Source: Circinella minor
Taxonomy: Eukaryota > Mucoromycota > Mucoromycetes > Mucorales > Lichtheimiaceae
DNA length: 64,000 bases
NCBI GenBank assembly: GCA_016758965.1
Contig: JAEPRB010000039.1
Coordinates: 167,132 to 231,131 of the forward strand
Reading direction: 5' to 3'
The notes beneath the pieces were generated by a model that did no database searches, was not told where the DNA came from, and saw nothing but the letters and a program-made list of their open reading frames with translations. Numbering within the stretch: position 1 is the first letter of the stretch; each line of letters starts with the position of its first letter. A program made the position numbers and the translations under genes. Of this stretch, positions 37,480 through 50,060 are shown one piece after another.

Positions 37480-39041
37480 TAAAATCAATAGCAGTAACAT
37501 ATATTATAATATTTATTTATCATCATCACCAGCATCATCAACATCAACATTATTAACATCATGTATATAATTTTTTTAAGAGTTAAATAAAAGAATGTGA
37601 GTTCCCATGTAAAATGCTATTTTATTTGTTTGTTTATTATATTTATATATATAATAAGGGAATGGACAAAGTATATTAAAAAAAGAGAAGCCCGTGCATT
37701 TTTTATTCACGGTCTTCAAAAAAAAGAAAAACATATGATCTACAAATTATAAAAGGTCGGAACATCCGTTCCGTATTTTAGGTGTATATCATTTTTTTTA
37801 CTCACAGGAACACTAGTGATGATGAAGGATGGTTGGAGATGATGTGAACCTGTTTTAATTTATAGGTTCCCCATTTATGTGCATTTTTTTTTCTCCTAAG
37901 AACATCTCCTGCAATGGGGGGGGGATTTACACAAAGTATAATTTATACTTTGGTTTTTCCACATTCTTGCTCTTGTATTTATTTTTACTTCCTCTTTTTT
38001 TTTCGTGTGTTATAGTGTTTCCATTAATGTTTTCATGTGTTTCTGATTGCTAAAATAATAAGGACCTCGTGCTTGGCAGTAGGTAAATACTTTCTGCCTC
38101 TAAACTGACGATATAAGTTATTATAGACAATAACTTCAGAAGCTTAATTCCTTTATGAGATATGATTTAGACACTTCATGATTTGCCATGTCGATGTTTC
38201 ATGATTGAATGCATTAATCTACAAATCTTATTGTTTTATTTATATGTTTCTCACTGAGTCATTCATTTCTTTTATATAAAAGTTATTAAATAGGTCTGAT
38301 AGTCAGAAGACGTAAAAAAATCAAAATTCAAATATCAAGTACAATGCGCCCATTTAATATTGAAAGAGGGAGAAGAAAATCGTTTAATGATGTTTGTTTT
38401 ATATTATAATCCGAACTATCTACCCTATGGTGGAGCAAGTATTTTCTTTAAAAGAACATCCAAAAGGTTTTACCACAAGAAAAATCATCAGAACATCTAC
38501 TTATATCAAAACAGAATAAACCACGTCAGAAAACTCGCAATGGCATATTTGTATTACAGCGTGGAAATTGACATGAAAAAAAAAACTTTAAACATAATGC
38601 ATATTTATATGTGTATAAATGTGAATATATTTTTTTATCTGACACTATGCTAAAAGACAATACCCTGTCAAGGAAAGGATTAAACCATTTCAAAATTATA
38701 TGGAATGGGAGGACACTGTTGATTTCAATGATAAGAAAAAAATTAGAAGAAAGGAAAAAGAGAAACACTATAAAAAGCATGTAAGCTACAATAGTGTGTC
38801 TTTACATACTCTCTGTTGCCCATGTACAACACAAAAAGTGATATTAAAGTCATAACAACAATCACTGTATTATAAAAAAAAAGGTACGTCAATTAGAATA
38901 AAAACAGGTAAAGTTACTTTTCTTATTCAACTTTCAAATATCAAGTCAATAAATGGAATGAATATAGAACAAAGGTCAAAAGAGGTTTCCTGGCTCCTCT
39001 AAAAATACAAGTTGGGAATCAAAGCTTAATTAAATCAGCAT
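37480..39041. other. Intergenic; possible upstream part of the Tc1-like relic
   Basis: The first 800 bases show nothing beyond AT-rich 3' flank. Around 38350-38560, short coding-like pieces in different frames (MRPFNIERGRRKS, KEHPKGF) may be the degraded N-terminal part of the transposase relic that follows. Confidence is low. Confidence 0.35.
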
Positions 39042-39850
39042 ATGTACACTCTTTATACATACTTCAAAAAAACCATGGACAGCGAACAATTTAGCTGCAA
39101 TGGTGACATTGATATACTCTGTCAACATTTCGAAGATTTGGTTATTACCAGTTGGGTTGTTAATGGTTTATATATGCGCAAGAAATGGCATATCACCTAC
39201 AAACGTACTTTTTGTCAAGCTGTTGCTCGTGATAATAGTACAACTATTTTGAAGAGGTATGGAATTGTATTAACATACGTGGCTCTTGTAAACTATCATT
39301 TTACTTAATGTGGTTTCATGGATAAAGCAAATTTCAATAGAAACATGCACCTCTCTCACTTTGGTCTTATATTGGGAAAAAAACATATAAAATCACTGTA
39401 AAGACAATAGGACAAAATTTTAGGATGTTGGAATACCATTACATACATAGCGTTATTACACTGTTCAGACGAGAAGTATGTGCATCAGCGCTCAGGAAGT
39501 AAAAAGCTTATGGCCAGCACTTAGAAAAAGGACTAATCGGTAACGATTTTTGGGTCTTTATCGAACAAGTATTTGTCAGTGTAAAAGCCCACATCTTTCG
39601 CATTGATATCTTGTTATAAACAAAACTGGTATTCATTGAACGACCAATGTCAAGAATTGGGTTACGTACCGGACGTGTATTTGAAATTATTTACCTTCCA
39701 TCATACGCTCCATATGTATATCTGATTCAGGAATGCTAGTTTAAATTTAAAGACATCGTCATCAAAAACCCTATGCACTGTAAATTTAATACCAAGTTAA
39801 GTGATAGTATTAAAAGGTCGCTAAAATATATTTTTCGTAAAAGAGGGTAA
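39042..39850 (+). mobile_element. Degenerate Tc1/mariner-like transposase relic
   Basis: Around 39085-39290 the frame reads VVNGLYMRKKWHITYKRT then FCQAVARDN, resembling the helix-turn-helix to DDE linker of fungal Tc1-like transposases. Around 39590-39760 another frame reads HIFRIDILL, then GLRTGRVFEIIYLPSYAPY and LIQEC, matching the family's second Asp strand and the 'YLPPYSPxLNPIE' signature with the Pro, Asn and Glu partly changed. Several stops and frameshifts separate the pieces. No terminal inverted repeats were found. Plainly inactive; assignment rests on the YLPxYxP pattern and the order of the two blocks. Confidence 0.6.
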
Positions 39851-41258
39851 GCCGCGATTAGAAGTATATTGGGGTTTTTAAACTGTTGCTTAGCAGAGAA
39901 GAAGATTCATTGTTAATGTTCTGTTCATATATAAATATTATTTGATGGCTCAAATTTGTGAAGGATTGAGCATATTTAATCATAAAGCTCATTTTCACTC
40001 CGCTAACCTAAATTTTGGCCCGTTTTCAAAAAGCATGATTAGAACGTACATTATGTAATTGCAGTTCAACAATAACTATCAATTAATTACTATGATATCG
40101 TTAAAAGAATGACTTGGGTATTATTTTAAAGCAACAACAATCATAGAAACGGAAAACGAATTCTTTATCGCTATGGTGAATAACATGAAAAGATGAAGAA
40201 TCAATGTCTTTGGTGACAACCCGCAAGAATTTAAAAACCATTTTTCCAAAATCATTAGTTCAGTACTCGCCTGTTACTAAACAATATACACGATGGTGAT
40301 ATTTATTATATTTTTATATAAAGTTAAATAAGTCTTCTGTTATAAAAATATTGAGTATATATAATATATGTGTGTGAATTCTGCAGAAAGTGACATGTGT
40401 CATCGTGCATCTTTTCCTGATTGTTTTATCTCATAGTGCACATAGTGTGAAAATGTGGCCTATATCCAAACTCGTAACCTTTATTTTACATGGTCCAATT
40501 CAATTTTTAACGCTGTAACATTGCTTCCGTCCTTAAAAATATATATTTTTGGACAAGGTTACATACCAGTGCATAATAGTGAATGTCATGTGGCAAAAAC
40601 AAGAATCTAATAATAGTTGCATTTAAACATGAACTAAACTGTTTTTTAAGACTTGTCTCTCTCATACCTAACCATCCCTTCTTTCCTTGCTTGAATTATA
40701 ACATGAAACATGTAAATACAGCTATATATAACAATATTTGGGACCGTGCACATACATTGCCTAGAACAACAAGTGTGGCGTTGTTGCTGCTATGGTATCT
40801 CGAGTTAAAATATATATATTTATAAACAAATTTTTTTAAAGTAGCATCCTCAGTAGAAACCAATACAATCACACAGCGGTTATCCTGTAAAAGCTCCTCA
40901 AACGTCAAAAAAAAAAGCTTGATCTTTTTAGTAAAAGGAAAACAAAGAGGGAGAAATGGAAACCAGAATCATTAACAACAACAACAAAAAAAAAAGATTC
41001 TTATCCATAAATGAACATTTTTCGCAAAATTCAATGTTTTGTTATTGTGATACATAAATACCTTCACTTGATGTTTTGTTTTCTGCAGCTTTTTTTATCA
41101 TCAAAAAAAAAATAAATATAAAAAGATATAAAAGAACTTTACTACTCGTTTCAATTGAAACATTATTACTCTTTTTCTTTTATTACACATATCGCCATTT
41201 TGTTCTAATATACGTATACACCTTCTATCCTTTTCTTTTTATATTATCAGTAAAAAAA
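39851..41258. other. Intergenic, no gene seen
   Basis: AT-rich, with short frames of no recognisable content. The last 250 bases are the promoter of the Kre9-like gene and contain a long pyrimidine-rich leader. Confidence 0.55.
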
Positions 41259-42100
41259 ATGAAATCTGGTTGCACTATTATATTTTTACTTGCTTTACTC
41301 GTAGCCGTTACCAATGCTATCGTTTACAACCCTGAAATGTAAGATTTTGTTTTCTTATTAAAATATATTTTTCGTTAGGTAATATGATTAATTAGTAATT
41401 ATATAATAAAATAGCATATCACCCAACGAAAGTTCAAAGTGGCGTGCCGGCGAAACCTATACTATTCAATGGTAACATCACTATAAATTTGAATTCAAAA
41501 AATAATAAAAATCACTAGATTGCTGTTTGTCAATAAATGTAATTGTAATTTTCTTTTTCGTTTCTCATTTGATAGGAGCCCCACGATATCAGGACAGAGT
41601 ATCCCAGAAGAAATAAAGTAAGTTAGACTATAAATAAAAATATGAGTTGGATAAAACAATAGTGTCATTATGCTGTTGTTGTTTTTATTATCATTTAGAA
41701 AAAAATGGATACAGTAGATAACAAGAACAATTCAGTTAATTTTAAAAAATATACTAAATGTTTACTATAGGGGAACAATTATGCTTGGATATCTAGAAGA
41801 AGGCTCAATGAATGAAAATCTTCGTAAGTACATTGAGTAATATTATAGGAGTAGTGATATGTGGGATTATTTGGATGTAATTCGAACATTTTCTTGGGTA
41901 TACACTCATATATCGTTAACGATAATCGTACTTATTTTTTTGAAGATTGGACCTTGGCAAAGGATTTTCAACTCAGTTCGGGAGCACAATCCATAACTTT
42001 ACCAAGTGATTTGGAAACTAAGACATCCTATATTATTGTGGTTATGGGTAATTCAGGCAATGCTTCTGCCAAATTTACTATCAGGGCTTCTCGGTCATAA
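41259..42100 (+). CDS. Small secreted Kre9/Knh1-like (Ser-Thr-rich wall protein N-terminal domain) protein
   Basis: Five exons, 41259-41338, 41415-41471, 41576-41617, 41771-41823 and 41946-42100, join in phase to give 128 aa. A signal peptide (MKSGCTIIFLLALLVAV) is followed at once by a single immunoglobulin-like beta domain of the Kre9/Knh1 N-terminal type: IISPNESSKWRAGETYTIQW at the start, a middle strand GTIMLGYLEEG, and the closing YIIVVMGNSGNASAKFTI. It is much shorter than yeast Kre9 and lacks the Ser/Thr-rich and C-terminal parts. No GPI signal is seen. Such proteins sit in the cell wall or are secreted; the exact function in this group is unknown. Confidence 0.85.
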
Positions 42101-44004
42101 ATAACTATCTATATATACTAGATATTAGTTAGTTTCTCATTCTCTTTTGTTTCTTCATTTTTGATTGTAAATATATAAAAATCTGTTATATAAAGTGTTT
42201 TTCTTCTTTTCTATTATATAAGAGCTTACTATTAGGATAGGCCACGTAATAAAAAGAAAGTGGCTGGGATCTACAGAGATATTTTTCAAAAAAAAACTAC
42301 ATTGTTGTCTCATGCATGAAATGATCACCTTTTATATGTTACACATGATCATGGGTCATGATGTGCATGACACAAAAAGGTCTTGTAAACTTTACGTATT
42401 CATTTCTGTAACCATCTTCTTTTATTTCTAATATCAGTATATACTTCTTTTTGCACAATATACATCGTAGTCGACACACAGCAAAATACGACAATACAAA
42501 AAGATAAACTGATGTTCTAGTAATTTAATATTCTCTAGTTTCTTTAAATTAAATCCCCGTGAAGACCAATTTAAAATTTGAGCAAAGCCTTTAAGAGCAG
42601 CTTTGAGTAGAAAAAAACAACTTATGTTGCTAACACCACTACAACTGCTACCATTATTGTTACACATCATCTTGATATAATAATATCCGTGAGCTGCAAA
42701 TAAAAGTTCATAAGCATTGAACCATATACTTTGGCCATAAACACCGGGTCCTTGTTGTTACAGAAAATTTACCTTCTGTATATTTTTTTTATCAAACCTG
42801 GGACATTGTTGAGTAAATGCCTCACATCAACCTTTTAACAAAAAGTTGGGATATCTTAACGACTACACTCTATTAGCTTTTAAATAAGAAATAGCAGTAT
42901 AGTCAGCATGAGCAGAAGTGTGAAAATCTATTAGATGGAAATTTGAATTTTTGCATCTTTTTTCTAAAATGCTAGTGGTAGCTTGTGAGTTGATACGCTG
43001 AATACAAAGCTCTTGTAGGCTTGATTTAATATCGCATACATATGATAATACGTAATAATTATAACATACGTATAATATATATTTGTGCGTGTATGTGTAT
43101 GAAAACAGAATGTAATTTTTGTAGTTTTTCCTTTTTGTATCTTTAATCCAAACAAATGTTATTGCTGCCATCAAAATACCATATCCACGTAACTTTACAG
43201 CCCCCTTTAAATTTCGAGTCACTGTACTATCATTGTGAGACATTACGTATATTTAGAATAATACAGTGATTGTCTTGAACTTTTATTATAATTTTATCGA
43301 CGCATTTTGTCTCATTATCACGGTAATTATACTACTTCTGATCATTTTTATCCCCGCTATCATAATTCTTTGACCTTTTTATCAGTAATAGAACAACTGA
43401 GGGCTCAAAAAACGACGTTGTAGCTAGTTTCCCGATAAAATCAACCAGAAAATCAAATTATACAGTATATATCAAATGAATAAATAATAGATGATATAAA
43501 GTCACCAAGAACAAAAAGCAACCCGGAACATCCTAAGTATTTAGTAATAAGTTGTTTCAATTTTTCTGTTCGTTCGTCGGATTTCATCCTTGAAAAAAGT
43601 TTAAATAGCTAGTATACGATTTACTGTTCCCTAGTTTCTATTTATAATTATTTTTATAAGTAATGGCACAAACTGTATTTGATACTGAGGGGGGGGGGCA
43701 AAAATGCTACAAGCGAATTGAAAATTTCTTTGTAATCTCTCCATGATTATACAACCAACCCTCCCTGATTTTACACTTGTTATCCTAGCCCCTTATTTAA
43801 AAGATTCGAACTTTTTCTTCTTTTTCTTCTTATTTCTATTGCCCTATTTTTTTTACGTAGGGGTGGTGGAATTTGACACACACTACTGAAAAGCTTACAC
43901 TATGTGCTGTATGTATACAGTAAAGGGAAAACACCCCTCTTCCTTTGGGGGCTGAAAAAAAAGATTATAAGGAGTAGGAATGCTTGTACGTCGTAGAATT
44001 ATAA
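42101..44004. other. Intergenic, no gene seen
   Basis: Frames at 42434-42670 and 42863-43243 on the minus strand are open but lack splice-consistent neighbours, domain signatures or coding-like composition. Confidence 0.5.
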
Positions 44005-44014
44005 TATAAAAAGG
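44005..44014 (+). promoter_or_regulatory. TATA box
   Basis: TATAAAAAGG about 95 bases before the start codon at 44108, followed by a pyrimidine-rich stretch and an AATAATAATG start context; a good core-promoter match. Confidence 0.65.
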
Positions 44015-44107
44015 GTCTTCAACGCTTTTTTTTCTTTGCGATTTTTTTTTGTTCAGCATCTACAGCTACTGCTATAATTTAATACTACAATAAAGAACAA
44101 AATAATA

Positions 44108-44416
44108 ATGGCAAGGACAGCAAGAATTTTATGGTTTTTCACCATGATGGTGGTTATGTTATCATTATTATTGACAGTTCATCAAGAAGTTGTTTCTGCA
44201 GCCAGTCAAAGCCCAAAGAGCAAACGTCTACTTGGTATCAGACCCGAATGCCTTAGTCTCAGACTTAATCCATTGAATCGATCCTGTTGCCAGTCTTATC
44301 AAATCGACCCATGTAATCCGTTACCTTCTTGTGGGGCTCAAACATTATCCGAACGACAAAGATATCTTGAATGTTGTGCTCCTAATGGTATTCAAAGTGC
44401 ACTCGGCTGTCTTTAA
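44108..44416 (+). CDS. Secreted cysteine-rich peptide, eight Cys, function unknown
   Basis: Single-exon frame of 102 aa. Residues 1-32 form a signal peptide with a Leu/Met/Val core (TMMVVMLSLLLTV) and likely cleavage after VSA. The mature part has a dibasic site (KSKR) near residue 40 that could be a Kex2-type cleavage, giving a peptide of about 60 residues with eight cysteines arranged C, CC, C, C, CC, C. Two CC pairs and an even total suggest four disulfides. The clear TATA box suggests strong or regulated expression. Not a hydrophobin as far as spacing shows (no C-CC-C-C-CC-C fit with typical loop sizes). Possible small secreted effector or surface peptide. Confidence 0.75.
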   Translation: MARTARILWFFTMMVVMLSLLLTVHQEVVSAASQSPKSKRLLGIRPECLSLRLNPLNRSCCQSYQIDPCNPLPSCGAQTLSERQRYLECCAPNGIQSALGCL

Positions 44417-45528
44417 AAAAGCAGTAGCAGACGTTTAAACATTTTTGTTCATAATATATTTTCTCCTTAATTCATTATCTTCAAGTAACAGCTTGTTTAA
44501 AAGAAAAATAATAGTAGTCATATAATACAAACTAAAAGAATACTTTTGTTATAATAATTTAAAAAAAAAGTGCCATCTTTTTTTTGCTATAAACATTTTT
44601 TACATACATAAATTTAAATAATAAAAAATCTAGTACTGTGATTTCTAGGAATAATGGTATATTCATTACGGAATCATATTATACTTGTGTGTTTTTGTAA
44701 TTTGTTGAGTTACAGTACGTATTATATAGTTGTTTGTATAAATGGGAAAAAAAAATTGCGAAAAGATGGTATAATATAACTTGCTCTTATACCTTAATAA
44801 ATTGAAATCAATGTCGTTGTTAGTAATATAAACGTTTTTTTGAACCTATTTTATATTATATGTATATCATCGATCTTGGGAGAGATTCACATCAACGGGA
44901 AAAAAATTGTATTGATCGAGAAATTTAATGTGATCGCAAAGATTATATTTTTGTTTTTGAACGATTGTCATTAGCGGCTTCAAGTATAATTGTATCACCA
45001 AATCTTTTTGCTGCCTTTTTTCCTGAAAAAAAAAGTAGACGAATATAAGATTTAAGCCAATTCTTATACAGAATAATAGCCAAAATAAATAATAAAAGAA
45101 AAAAGAATAATAAGTATTGGATAGTAAAATGTGTAAACTTTATGATACAAAAAATATTGTTTCATAAGTCATACATATATATACATAGATACTAAATACA
45201 TTCTATAATAATTTTATTTTATAAATCTTATGATAACGAAATAATTTTTTTTTATATATAGATAAAATATTTGGGATATACTACAAAAAACTTCCATTGT
45301 TTTATAGACTAGATCATCTTATTTTCAACATTAACATAAGTGTCATAATTTATAAAATAGCATCAACAATCTATAATTAAAAAAAGAACAAGAAAAGGAA
45401 AAAAGACAAGGTTTGGAAAATGAGATTCGAATCCATTCGTTCATCTCTCTCTTCTTTGCGTATAGTAAGCAATCATTAGTAAAGTAAGTCGAAACAAGCT
45501 AATAGGTATGATAATAAAATAGATATCT
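44417..45528. other. Intergenic, no gene seen
   Basis: AT-rich with no coding-like frames; a short T-loop-like GATTCGAATCC at about 45422 is not part of a tRNA fold. Confidence 0.5.
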
Positions 45529-46297
45529 TCAAATCAGATTTTGATGAAAACATCTGTTAATGCATCTGTCATCTATTACATTAAAGAAGTTGAAAGCTGA
45601 CGGACTCTCTGGAGACAATGCCACGGCGTTTCCTGGAGGGGATGTGGGATCTTGGGTCCCACATCCAGAGGTGTCTTGAGAATTTATATTGACATGATCA
45701 TTTGTCTCCCAATATAAGTACTATGCAAAATATAACTTACTTTTTAGATGTCGCATATTCTCTTTAAAAATAATGAAAAAATAATAATTAACTGTTATTT
45801 AATTAGGTACACTTACCTCAGGAATTTTCACCTCAAAGTCCTCCACGTTTTCATGGATTCCATCCCTGAGATGAAGGTTTTCATCATCAGAGATTTCTTC
45901 CTCACGTGTTCGAACTCTATCTAGCTTTTTCAAAACTACAATGTTTTCTCTTTGCTATAGTATAAATGTATGTTAATATTTATTTATTTATTTTTTAAAA
46001 AAAAGATGTATTAAAACTCACATTAACAAAGTAGCAATGAAACTTATTGCTTAGGTACAGTTCATGACCCCCACTTGTTGCACTACGTACTGTGTCGGTC
46101 AAAATTGCAAGATTTGTTTTTAACATTACAATTTTGACAGTGGGTCTCTGTCGCCGAGCTCTTGTAGCAATACAGAAATTTTCAAAAGAAGTTGGCTATG
46201 GTATTTTTGATTTCGTTAACGACGTTTTTGATTCGTTAATTTCGAGGTGAACGTTTCTAATATTTGCTTGAGCTGTTCTTGATTCCGAGGTAGACAT
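45529..46297 (-). pseudogene. Unknown four-exon gene with one in-frame TAG
   Basis: Exons 46022-46297, 45817-45954, 45741-45759 and 45529-45674 join in phase over 193 codons, but codon 34 is TAG (46196-46198). The part before the stop lies in a degenerate repeat (46205-46370). After it the sequence looks coding: KIVMLKTNLAILTD, an acidic segment EEEISDDENLHLRD and an S/P-rich C-terminal exon (DPTSPPGNAVALSPESPS). A Met at about codon 58 could act as an alternative start and give a shorter intact protein. Not recognised. Either a recent nonsense pseudogene, a sequencing error, or a gene starting downstream of the repeat. Confidence 0.5.
45640..45666. repeat. Perfect 10-bp hairpin within the last exon of the preceding gene
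   Basis: GGATGTGGGA, a 7-base loop, then TCCCACATCC. Strong stem in an otherwise AT-rich region; it overlaps coding sequence, so it may be incidental to codon content. Confidence 0.7.
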
Positions 46298-46370
46298 TTT
46301 TTTAAATTTGTGTATGCTTTTTTATTAATTGCGTACGGTGTGTGTTAATTTCGAGGCAGTTAACGTTTTT
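46205..46370. repeat. Degenerate ~21-bp repeat, locus 1
   Basis: Phrases of the type ACGTTTTTGATT and TTTCGAGGTGAACGTTT recur with variable spacing. The same vocabulary appears at 55896-55970 and 62145-62325. Confidence 0.5.
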
Positions 46371-47436
46371 TTTTTGGATGATGATATTTTCATTTTCCGT
46401 GCTTTGTTACTTTTTTCAAAATAGAAAATATTTATGATTTCTACGAGTTACGTACCACCAAACTGCTAAAATTTTGTTGATAAAGTATAGCATATAAGAT
46501 AATAAAAATTCGCTGAAGTCCTGTTGATAATCTTGTGATATTTGAAATATATTGAAATAGTATCAAACTGTTGAGACCCTATTATTACCCCATTTTTATT
46601 GCTGTGTGAAATGGTATTGCTTGTTACGGTATTACGGTAATAATACACTACTACTGGAAACGCATGAAAATTGACAATAATGGTTCTTTGTCAATGTGCA
46701 GAAACGCCAAAAGTGACTATATGGTTCATTGACTGACTGATGCTTGACAAACTTTTTATAGTTCGCATCGCTCATGATTTTCTCACTTTTCTAGTTTTTT
46801 AGTCAAATCCATCAGTATATACCTCTTTTCCTTTTTTCGTTGATTTCCTTGGTAAAATTTATATTTTTTGTTGAATTACTGTTGATCCATTTGATAGCAC
46901 AGATGTGTAAACAGGTATTGCAACTTTTTTTATAAGTTACAGTAATAACTATAAATGAAAAGTATTACCTCACAATTGAATAAGCATATAAAACATGAAC
47001 ATATCATGTTGTAATAAAAAAAGCCACAAAGAATTATTAAATGAAAGTTTTTTTTTTGATGGTTGAATTTACCTATTGAAAGAAAGCTACAGAAACAATG
47101 AGAATGGACAAAAGATGTGGGGAAATGTTTATGTAAGGTTGCATAATAAATTTTGCACATCCGCCAATTAAAAAACCCGCTTTTGGCATTTTTTTTGGGT
47201 GACAAGTTGAAAACGGCGGGTTTTCTGTCTTGAAGTTTTTTCGGATTCGATGCCTGCGCGCCATTGCAGCACAATCTTTTATTTTGATCAGCTTGTAGAA
47301 GTTTAATATCTTCCAGTATTTGATCCATATCTTCCTTGGTGTAAAAAATCATTGTGTCTTGGGCATACTTGGTTTTGATAATATTCTTCATCATTGTTTC
47401 TACTTACTTACCTCCGGTTCCAGTAGAATAAAATAT
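46371..47436. other. No supported gene; one ambiguous minus-strand frame
   Basis: A minus-strand frame at about 47040-47394 (MIFYTKEDMDQILEDIK, then KPAVFNLSPKK) has coding-like composition in its first 90 codons and may be an exon fragment. It contains the arms AAAACCCGC/GCGGGTTTT of a small inverted repeat (about 47173-47224). Confidence 0.35.
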
Positions 47437-48010
47437 TTAAATGTTACGTATATGATCTAAAATGATTTCTTTAACTTCTTGTGAAAGATGTCTTTCTATA
47501 GTTTTCTTGATTTCTTGATTCATAAAATAAACAATGAGTGATGTGGCAAGTCTATATAAAAATAAAAATAAAAATAAAAAAGGTTGTTAATATTATGTTA
47601 AATGAACGATGTGCAACGAAAATATGAATTATGTGAGAGTGAAAAAAGACCCACTTGATCAAGATGTATTCATTTCCGTTAGCTTTTTAAGAAGCGATTA
47701 TTCTGCTGCTAAAGAACATGAGACACCTCTTCATCGTTCCATCATTAATAATAAGTTTTAAATATTTGATCTCATATTCAGCGAGTACAGCACGGGACGA
47801 CTACAAATAATAATGATAAATTGAACATAAGCATCTAATTTTTTTTATCAACCCTGTCATTCATCCTAAACATATGTTCCATACCTTTTTTAGTAAATAC
47901 TCATTAAGCGAGTAGTATCTCTCCGTTATTTTTTATATACTTACGTAGTAACACACGAGTGAATTCATAAACTGGTACGTATCCGGTAAACTTGCCAAAT
48001 ATTTACTGAA
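47437..48010 (-). pseudogene. Fragments of an unrecognised minus-strand gene
   Basis: A last exon at 47437-47551 reads LATSLIVYFMNQEIKKTIE and ends DHIRNI before TAA, preceded by a good acceptor (TATATAG). Upstream pieces near 47700-47800 (LAEYEIKYLKLIIND) and 47945-48000 (LASLPDTYQFMNSLV) also look coding, but I could not join all phases. It may be a real gene with exons I failed to place, or a decaying one. Confidence 0.4.
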
Positions 48011-48582
48011 ATCATAATATAATATCTTATTTTTTTTATATATAATATTACTTTTTTGATTGGTGAAATCAATAATACGATCCTGCTTAAACGTCATCCC
48101 AGTTCGTCAACAAATTGTCGGTAACAATAATGTGTTTTATTCCCCAATTACACACAGGATTTTTTTTCTTCTTCCTCATCTACTTTATAATTATATATAA
48201 TTAAATATACACCGTATATATATATATGTGTGTGTGCTGTTAGTATAATATATTTTTATAGATTTTTACAACTTCTCACCACGCCCTATATTACCTCATG
48301 TTTTGTTATCAATCCATTATTGATCCAATCCTTGGTTCATTGTCAATATTTCATGAATATCACCATTTTTATCACTATAAGTTAGGACCATCGTAGCAAG
48401 ACTATAAAAACAGTAAGCTACGTTATATTAACTGTCATTTTTTTTATCTTGTATAGCTTAATCTAATTATAGTTTATCTTCCAGTATGTTCTGTGGTTTC
48501 TACCTAGGTCTCAAAAGTTAAAACAATATTCTGCTAACTGGTACAGATCCACACATATCGAGAGTACCGGTTTAACAAAAAA

Positions 48583-48898
48583 TTACTGGGCCAACAGTTT
48601 AATACGAGCACCAGCAGATTCTCGATATCTTGGTTCTTGTTGATGTTGTTCAGGTTCCAGATCAAGCATATTCAGCTTGTTCTTGTTGTTTCGATTTTTC
48701 TTCCAATTTTTTTTTCAAAAAGTTCCTTCAAGAATGTGTTCACACCTGGTACTGCAGCTATCATTGATTCTAATGCTGTGATTTGGCTGACAAAGTCAAC
48801 TTTTTCTATGTCGGATTTACATGAATCAGTACGTGTTCAAAAAAAAAAAGAAGATTTGAATTGTTTAAAAGGAACAACTTACCAATATATTTACTCAT
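48583..48898 (-). pseudogene. Short helical protein gene with two frameshifts
   Basis: A 16-nt first exon (48883-48898, MSKYI) joins a second exon at 48583-48805. It reads EKVDFVSQITALESMIAAV and FLKELFEKK, then needs a +1 shift at a poly(A) run to continue LEEKSKQQEQAEYA, and another +1 shift to continue DLEPEQHQQEP and end ARIKLLAQ at TAA 48583-48585. Composition is that of a coiled-coil or regulatory small protein. The two shifts, one at a homopolymer, indicate decay or sequence error. Confidence 0.45.
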
Positions 48899-50060
48899 AT
48901 TTTAATTAATTCTCACATTTCTTTGTCTATGACTATAGTAGAAAAGTCAGTCAATTTCTTGCTTATTATTATTGACTCTTCACAGAAAATGACGGTCTGC
49001 CATTGTAATAAAAAATAGCCTTCTTTTTTTTTATTATACCTTGAATCAAGACATTCACTTGTTTTTTTATGGTTTTTTAATGATAATGCAAATCTACTGC
49101 GCCACTTAAACCGTACTTGGATGAGACCAGTGTACATTATTTGTATTTGTTAAGTTCAACAAACGTGGTAAAAGATGGAATGTCAATTCTGTCACCATAG
49201 GTATCAAGAGCTTTGACAACAGAAAAAAAATTGCCATCAATAAAACGAAAAGTTACGTTAATTCAGAGACCAATAATAAAGATAAATGTACCTTCATACC
49301 TTTCGTAATACATGTTAATTTTTGTAAAAGAACTACATTCACTTTATTGTGCGCTGGAGCATGTTCTAATTAGTGAAAAGAATCGCAAGAAATGTTTAAA
49401 ATGGGTCCGAGAACAAAAAAAAATAGGTCCATCCAAAATCATTGAATCACAGCTGGCTTTGCATTACAACATCAAACTATTATTAAAAAAAAATAGCCAA
49501 TGTTTTTATATGCTTTATTATTATTAAGAGTTAATGTGTAAATGGTATTGTATTAATAAAACCCATTAATGGATTAATATGATTTCTTTTTTTGCTACAT
49601 GTAATTATGAAACTAATAAGTTAGCAGTAAGTCAAATTACCCAACAAAAAGAAGATTCATGCAATAATCTTCAATTTTCCCCGCTATAATTGGACTGAGT
49701 GGAAACGCGAACGGGGCATACTGTACATACACTCTATAAGTCATAATTATAGATAAAGTTAAGAATAATTCGCTCTCGAATCGTTAAATATTTGAAGTGT
49801 TTATAGTAAAAAATTATTCAGTTGTGGAGTGTTTGAATTGTGTGTGTGTTTGTTTGTTTTGCAACAAGACATCATGTGAACTAAGTCCAATCTAATTTAT
49901 TTGTTTTAGAAATTCAAATTATCAAATATAGTTAGTTTAGAGCTAGTTTTGTCAAAAAAAAAAAGGTTCCAAGAAAAAAGCTTTATTGAGGGGGAGGCGG
50001 GATTAAAGGAGAGAGGGATTGATGAGGCTAGAGAATTGTTTCAGTTTGTTGAAAACTGAA
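48899..50060. other. No supported gene
   Basis: A minus-strand exon-like piece near 49085-49137 (MYTGLIQVRFKWRSRF) and a plus-strand frame at 49312-49527 are open but could not be linked to anything. The rest is AT-rich. Confidence 0.4.

Noticed and set aside
42863..43243. 126-codon minus-strand frame
   Set aside because: Shifts between unlike compositions and overlaps a second open frame; no homology or splice support.
45415..45445. tRNA-like T-arm GATTCGAATCC
   Set aside because: No acceptor stem, anticodon arm or D-arm can be folded around it.
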